Source: Pseudomonas jessenii (lineage in GTDB: Bacteria; Pseudomonadota; Gammaproteobacteria; Pseudomonadales; Pseudomonadaceae). From it: a stretch of DNA of 64,000 bases. The translations under genes and the position numbers were made by a program. Positions 59,521 to 64,000 of this stretch are shown here, one piece after another. The DNA lies in the NCBI RefSeq assembly GCF_002236115.1, contig NZ_NIWT01000004.1:124001-188000 (forward strand), given 5' to 3'. The stretch's first letter is position 1. Every line of letters begins with the position of its first letter. The notes beneath the pieces are model-generated. The model was not told where the DNA came from and ran no database searches. It saw nothing but the letters and a program-made list of their open reading frames with translations.

Positions 59521-59660
59521 GGGGGTGAGCCCAAACAGGCAGGCATATTCATATGCTCTTTCGATCTAGTTGGCGTCCTGATTAGAAGGGGTCGCTGTGC
59601 TAGGATCCCCGCTCGAACACGGCCCGGTGGCCGTTCATAAGAAAGTTTTCGTGAGTAGCC

Positions 59661-60578
59661 ATGGTCGACAAACTGACGCATCTGAAACAGCTGGAGGCGG
59701 AAAGCATCCACATCATCCGCGAGGTGGCCGCCGAGTTCGATAACCCGGTGATGCTGTACTCCATCGGTAAAGACTCCGCCGTGATGCTGCATCTGGCACG
59801 CAAGGCGTTCTTCCCGGGCAAGCTGCCGTTTCCGGTGATGCACGTCGACACTCGCTGGAAATTCAAGGAGATGTACAGCTTCCGCGACAAGATGGTCGCC
59901 GAGCTGGGCCTCGACCTGATCACCCACGTCAACCCGGACGGCGTGGCGCAGGACATCAACCCGTTCACCCACGGCAGCGCCAAGCACACCGACATCATGA
60001 AGACCGAGGGCCTCAAGCAGGCACTCGACAAGTATGGTTTCGACGCAGCATTCGGCGGCGCCCGTCGCGATGAAGAGAAGTCCCGCGCCAAAGAGCGTGT
60101 GTACTCGTTCCGCGACAGCAAGCACCGCTGGGATCCGAAAAACCAGCGCCCCGAGCTGTGGAACGTCTACAACGGCAAGGTCAACAAGGGCGAGTCGATC
60201 CGCGTCTTCCCGCTGTCGAACTGGACCGAGCTGGACATCTGGCAGTACATCTACCTCGAAGGCATCCCGATCGTTCCGCTGTATTTCGCCGCCGAGCGTG
60301 AAGTCATCGAGAAGAACGGCACGCTGATCATGATCGACGACGAGCGCATCCTCGAGCACCTGAGCGACGAAGACAAAGCGCGCATCGTCAAAAAGAAAGT
60401 GCGTTTCCGTACCCTTGGTTGCTACCCGTTGACGGGCGCGGTGGAGTCCGAGGCCGAAAGCCTCACGGACATCATTCAGGAAATGCTCCTGACGCGAACT
60501 TCCGAGCGCCAGGGCCGTGTCATCGACCACGATGGCGCAGGCTCGATGGAAGACAAAAAACGTCAGGGTTATTTCTAA
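59661..60578 (+). CDS. cysD: Sulfate adenylyltransferase subunit 2 CysD
   Basis: A 305-residue PP-loop enzyme ([17 protein letters not shown] near residue 35) that forms APS from sulfate and ATP, driven by GTP hydrolysis of Cys[16 protein letters not shown] and [19 protein letters not shown] at the C-terminus are standard. It precedes cysNC by 9 bp. Sulfur control through CysB is known in relatives; I see no clear site. Confidence 0.96.
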   Translation: MVDKLTHLKQLEAESIHIIREVAAEFDNPVMLYSIGKDSAVMLHLARKAFFPGKLPFPVMHVDTRWKFKEMYSFRDKMVAELGLDLITHVNPDGVAQDINPFTHGSAKHTDIMKTEGLKQALDKYGFDAAFGGARRDEEKSRAKERVYSFRDSKHRWDPKNQRPELWNVYNGKVNKGESIRVFPLSNWTELDIWQYIYLEGIPIVPLYFAAEREVIEKNGTLIMIDDERILEHLSDEDKARIVKKKVRFRTLGCYPLTGAVESEAESLTDIIQEMLLTRTSERQGRVIDHDGAGSMEDKKRQGYF

Positions 60579-60587
60579 GGGGTTGTC

Positions 60588-62486
60588 ATGTCGCACGCAT
60601 CTGATTTGATCAGCGAGGACATCCTCGCCTACCTGGGCCAGCACGAACGTAAAGAGCTGCTGCGCTTTCTGACCTGCGGTAACGTCGACGACGGCAAGAG
60701 CACCCTGATCGGGCGCCTGCTGCACGACTCCAAGATGATCTACGAAGATCACCTGGAAGCCATTACCCGCGATTCGAAAAAAGTCGGCACCACCGGCGAA
60801 GACATCGACCTGGCGCTGCTGGTCGACGGCCTGCAGGCCGAGCGTGAACAAGGCATCACCATCGATGTCGCGTACCGCTACTTCTCCACCGCCAAGCGCA
60901 AATTCATCATCGCCGACACCCCTGGCCACGAGCAGTACACCCGCAACATGGCCACCGGTGCTTCCACCTGTGACCTGGCGATCATCCTGGTCGACGCCCG
61001 TTACGGCGTGCAGACCCAGACCCGTCGCCACAGCTTCATCGCCTCGTTGCTGGGCATCAAGCACATAGTCGTGGCCATCAACAAGATGGACCTCAAGGAC
61101 TTCGACCAGGGTGTGTTCGAGTCGATCAAGGCCGACTACCTGCAGTTCGCCGAAGGCTTGAAGCTCAAGCCCACCAGCATGCACTTCGTGCCGATGTCTG
61201 CGCTGAAAGGCGACAACGTGGTGAACAAGTCCGAGCGCTCGCCGTGGTATACCGGCCAGTCGCTGATGGAGATCCTCGAGACCGTGGAAGTGGCGGGCGA
61301 TCGCAACTTCACCGACTTGCGTTTCCCGGTTCAGTACGTCAACCGTCCGAACCTGAACTTCCGTGGCTTCGCCGGCACCCTGGCCAGTGGCATCGTCAAG
61401 AAAGGCGACGAAGTCGTGGTCCTGCCGTCGGGCAAGAGCAGCCGCGTGAAATCCATCGTCACCTTCGAAGGTGAACTGGAGCACGCAGGTCCTGGTCAGG
61501 CTGTAACGCTGACCATGGAAGACGAAATCGATATTTCCCGTGGCGACCTGTTGGTACATGCCGACAACGTGCCGCCAGTCACCGACAGCTTCGAAGCGAT
61601 GCTGGTGTGGATGGCTGAAGAGCCGATGCTGCCGGGCAAGAAGTACGACATCAAACGCGCCACCAGTTACGTGCCTGGCTCCATCGCCAGCATCGTCAAC
61701 AAGGTCGACGTGAACACCCTGGAAGAAGGTCCGGCCAGTGCGTTGCAGCTGAACGAAATCGGCAAGGTCAAGATCGCGCTCGATGCGCCGATTGCCCTCG
61801 ACGGTTACGACAGCAACCGCACCACCGGCGCCTTCATCATCATCGACCGCTTGACCAACGGCACCGTTGGCGCGGGCATGATCGTCGCCCAGCCTGTAGC
61901 TCACGGCAGCTCCACGCACCACGGCAAACTAGCTCACGTCGCCACCGAAGAGCGTGCACAGCGCTTCGGCCAGCAACCGGCCACCGTGTTGTTCAGCGGC
62001 TTGTCGGGCGCGGGCAAAAGCACCCTGGCGTATGCGGTTGAACGCAAGCTGTTCGACCTGGGCCGTGCGGTGTTCGTGCTCGATGGCCAGAACCTGCGTC
62101 ACGACCTCAACAAAGGTCTGCCACAGGATCGCGCCGGGCGTACCGAGAACTGGCGTCGTGCCGCGCACGTGGCGCGTCAGTTCAACGAGGCTGGTCTGCT
62201 GACCCTCGCTGCGTTCGTTGCCCCTAGTGCCGAAGGGCGTGAACAGGCCCGGGAACTGATCGGCAAGGAGCGTCTGCTGACGGTCTACGTCCAGGCTTCG
62301 CCGACGGTCTGCGCCGAGCGTGATCCGCAAGGTTTGTACGCGGCGGCCGGGGATAACATCCCGGGCGAGTCCTTCCCGTACGATGTGCCGCTGGATGCCG
62401 ACCTGGTGATCGACACCCAGTCCGTGTCGCTGGAGGAAGGCGTCAAGCAAGTGCTGGGTCTGCTGCGTGAGCGTGGCGCGATCTAA
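60588..62486 (+). CDS. cysNC: Bifunctional sulfate adenylyltransferase subunit 1 / APS kinase CysNC
   Basis: A 632-residue fusion. The N-terminal half (to about 440) is an EF-Tu-like GTPase with G1 [13 protein letters not shown]3 [11 protein letters not shown] and G4 NKMDL. The C-terminal part (about 455-632) is APS kinase CysC with P-loop [11 protein letters not shown] near residue 468. It makes APS and then PAPS from sulfate. The fusion is normal for Pseudomonas, where PAPS also serves sulfation. A terminator follows. Confidence 0.95.
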   Translation: MSHASDLISEDILAYLGQHERKELLRFLTCGNVDDGKSTLIGRLLHDSKMIYEDHLEAITRDSKKVGTTGEDIDLALLVDGLQAEREQGITIDVAYRYFSTAKRKFIIADTPGHEQYTRNMATGASTCDLAIILVDARYGVQTQTRRHSFIASLLGIKHIVVAINKMDLKDFDQGVFESIKADYLQFAEGLKLKPTSMHFVPMSALKGDNVVNKSERSPWYTGQSLMEILETVEVAGDRNFTDLRFPVQYVNRPNLNFRGFAGTLASGIVKKGDEVVVLPSGKSSRVKSIVTFEGELEHAGPGQAVTLTMEDEIDISRGDLLVHADNVPPVTDSFEAMLVWMAEEPMLPGKKYDIKRATSYVPGSIASIVNKVDVNTLEEGPASALQLNEIGKVKIALDAPIALDGYDSNRTTGAFIIIDRLTNGTVGAGMIVAQPVAHGSSTHHGKLAHVATEERAQRFGQQPATVLFSGLSGAGKSTLAYAVERKLFDLGRAVFVLDGQNLRHDLNKGLPQDRAGRTENWRRAAHVARQFNEAGLLTLAAFVAPSAEGREQARELIGKERLLTVYVQASPTVCAERDPQGLYAAAGDNIPGESFPYDVPLDADLVIDTQSVSLEEGVKQVLGLLRERGAI

Positions 62487-62504
62487 GCGCTGACCGGTAA
62501 AAAG

Positions 62505-62540
62505 AAACCCGTCGATGAGTGATCATCGGCGGGTTTTTTT
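62505..62540 (+). terminator. Rho-independent terminator of cysD-cysNC
   Basis: AAACCCGTCGATGA pairs with TCATCGGCGGGTTT across a 4-base loop (with one G-T pair), followed by further T's to 62540. Confidence 0.9.
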
Positions 62541-62574
62541 GTGTCTGGTAATCAGTCAAAACAAACACTAAACC

Positions 62575-62664
62575 TGTGGGAGCGAGCTTGCTCGCGATAG
62601 CGGCGGATCAGTCGACATCAATGTTGAATGTCAGTCCGCAATCGCGAGCAAGCTCGCTCCCACA
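62575..62664. repeat. REPIN between cysNC and the acyltransferase gene
   Basis: TGTGGGAGCGAGCTTGCTCG from 62575 and ATCGCGAGCAAGCTCGCTCC ending at 62664, immediately before the stop of the convergent minus-strand gene. Confidence 0.88.
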
Positions 62665-62669
62665 GGGGA

Positions 62670-63575
62670 TTAGTGTTTGCCTGGGAATTCGTGGTGCAGC
62701 TGTTCCAGCAACGCATCCTTGTCCAGCCACAACTGATTGATCCAGCCCTGAAACTGCAGGCGGTATTCACCGTCCTGGTCGTAGTTCTTGCCGATGAACT
62801 GCGGCGGGATCTTCAGCTCCTCAAAGTGCACCACCACGTCCGCAACGTTCCCGCACAGCAAATCCCAGAAACCCGGGCGCCCGGCGGGGTAGTGGATGGT
62901 CACGTTGACCAGGGATTCAAGCTGCTCACCCATCGCATCCAGCACAAAGGCAATGCCGCCGGCCTTGGCCTTGAGCAGGTACTTGAAGGGTGACTGCTGT
63001 TGCTTGTGCTTGCCCTCGGTGAAGCGCGTGCCTTCGACGAAGTTGAAAATGCCCACCGGGTTGTCGCGGAATTTCGCACAGGTCTTGCGGGTGGTTTCCA
63101 GGTCCTTGCCTTTCTTCTCCGGGTGCTTTTCCAGATAGGCCTTGGAGTAACGCTTCATGAACGGAAAGCCCAGCGCCCACCAGGCCAGACCGATCACCGG
63201 AACCCAGATCAGCTCCTGCTTGAGAAAGAACTTCAGCGGCTGAATGCGCCGGTTTAGCACGTATTGCAGCACCAGGATGTCGACCCAGCTCTGGTGGTTG
63301 CTGGTGATCAGGTACGAATGCTGATAGTCGAGGCCTTGCAGGCCGCTGATGTGCCAGCGTGTGCGGCGCACCAGGTTCATCCAGCCTTTGTTGATGCTGA
63401 TCCAGGCTTCGTGGGTATGGCTCATCAGCCAGCCCGCGAGGCGCTGGGTGAGGGCGAACGGCAATACCTTGACGAGTGCCACGCAGAACAGGAACGAGCA
63501 GAGCAGAATCGTGTTCAATGCCAACAGCAGCGAGGCGATCACGCCCCGCAGCGCAGCAGGTAAGAAATCCAGCAT
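62670..63575 (-). CDS. PlsC-domain acyltransferase (YihG type)
   Basis: A 301-residue inner-membrane acyltransferase with an N-terminal helix. The HX4D motif is SNHQSWVDILVLQ (near residue 92), and the second motif, FVEGTRFTEGKH, lies near 180. The length and the FLKQELIWVPVIGLAWWALGFPFMKR stretch match the YihG/LCLAT-like group, which acylates lysophosphatidic acid or related lipids. It starts right at the end of pta (stop 63576, start 63575). Confidence 0.88.
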   Translation of the reverse strand: MLDFLPAALRGVIASLLLALNTILLCSFLFCVALVKVLPFALTQRLAGWLMSHTHEAWISINKGWMNLVRRTRWHISGLQGLDYQHSYLITSNHQSWVDILVLQYVLNRRIQPLKFFLKQELIWVPVIGLAWWALGFPFMKRYSKAYLEKHPEKKGKDLETTRKTCAKFRDNPVGIFNFVEGTRFTEGKHKQQQSPFKYLLKAKAGGIAFVLDAMGEQLESLVNVTIHYPAGRPGFWDLLCGNVADVVVHFEELKIPPQFIGKNYDQDGEYRLQFQGWINQLWLDKDALLEQLHHEFPGKH

Positions 63576-64000
63576 TTACACATCCATAGGTCGGTTGGCG
63601 GCTTGAATCGCGGTCAGGGCGATGGTGTAGACGATGTCATCGACCTGCGCGCCGCGCGGCAAATCGTTCACCGGTTTGCGCAGGCCTTGCAGCATCGGCC
63701 CGAGGCTGACGCAGTCGGCGCTGCGCTGTACGGCCTTGTGCGTGGTATTGCCGGTGTTGAGGTCGGGGAATACGTACACCGTGGCACGACCGGCCACCTG
63801 ACTGTTCGGCGCCAGTTGCCGGGCCACGCTTTCGTTGGCGGCGGCGTCGTACTGCAAGGGGCCGTCGATCAGCAGCGAGTGCTGTTGTTCGTGGGCGAGC
63901 AGGGTTGCCTCGCGGACCTTCTCGACTTCTTCGCCGCTGGCCGACTCGCCGCTGGAGTAGCTGATCATCGCCACCCGTGGCGTGATGCCGAACGCGGCGG
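63576..64000 (-). CDS. pta: Phosphate acetyltransferase Pta, C-terminal part only (5' end outside window)
   Basis: 141 residues of the C-terminal catalytic PTA_PTB domain: [38 protein letters not shown], the signature [18 protein letters not shown] and [19 protein letters not shown]. Pta converts acetyl-CoA and phosphate to acetyl phosphate. The frame is open past 64000, so the gene is cut by the window edge and not truncated in nature. The acyltransferase gene follows without a gap. Confidence 0.94.
   Translation of the reverse strand, partial: AAFGITPRVAMISYSSGESASGEEVEKVREATLLAHEQQHSLLIDGPLQYDAAANESVARQLAPNSQVAGRATVYVFPDLNTGNTTHKAVQRSADCVSLGPMLQGLRKPVNDLPRGAQVDDIVYTIALTAIQAANRPMDV

Noticed and set aside
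59379..61922. An 847-codon open frame on the minus strand across cysD-cysNC
   Set aside because: It is the antisense of well-identified genes in high-GC DNA, where the complementary frame lacks stops. Its translation is low-complexity (Val/Asp/His/Gln-rich) without a family.

Overview
This window is chromosomal DNA from a Pseudomonas of the fluorescens group. The case rests on high GC, many Pseudomonas-type REP/REPIN elements ('gggagcgagcttgctcgcgat' and its complement), and gene order. Long stretches keep the order I recall from P. aeruginosa PAO1 (roughly PA4496 down to PA4439). Nearly everything is core genome. There is no rRNA, tRNA, CRISPR array, prophage, transposase or defence island that I can see.

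Layout. 1-4.7 kb: 5' part of a dipeptide-binding protein gene, a SIMPL-domain protein and the RoxS/RoxR (RegB/RegA) redox two-component system. 4.7-18.0 kb: the most accessory part. It holds an SbmA/BacA-like ABC exporter, a GntR regulator with a four-gene galactarate operon (kdgD, semialdehyde dehydrogenase, MFS permease, garD), an AEC permease, a PqaA-like hydrolase, then an RlpA-like lipoprotein, a Ca/Na-antiporter-like protein and a carboxymuconolactone-decarboxylase-like protein. 18.2-35 kb: gatCAB, divergent mreBCD-maf-rng-yhdP, a nitrilase-family amidase, and tldD/pmbA with darP between them. 35-39 kb: a Fur-type iron-sparing cluster fagA-fumC-orfX-sodA and a ZIP transporter.

39-46 kb, minus strand: the rpoN cluster (kdsD-kdsC-lptC-lptA-lptB, rpoN-hpf-ptsN-rapZ-ptsO), joining LPS assembly, sigma-54 and the nitrogen PTS. 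46-54 kb, plus strand: mlaFEDCB (outer-membrane lipid asymmetry), ibaG, murA, hisG-hisD-hisC. 54-64 kb: an inserted TonB receptor plus DUF4198 pair, algW, a Nif3-family gene, cysD-cysNC for sulfate activation, an acyltransferase and the 3' end of pta.

The theme of the core part is envelope biogenesis (mre, lpt, kds, mla, murA, yhdP, algW) together with stress and nutrient control. I did not find a clearly new multi-gene system. The best leads are small: an ATT start codon for mreC, a palindromic operator in the galactarate promoter, a hairpin over the start of the TonB receptor gene, a Glu-to-Gln change in the cation site of the antiporter, a 15-codon ORF with an ideal Shine-Dalgarno, and REPINs or hairpins inside operons.
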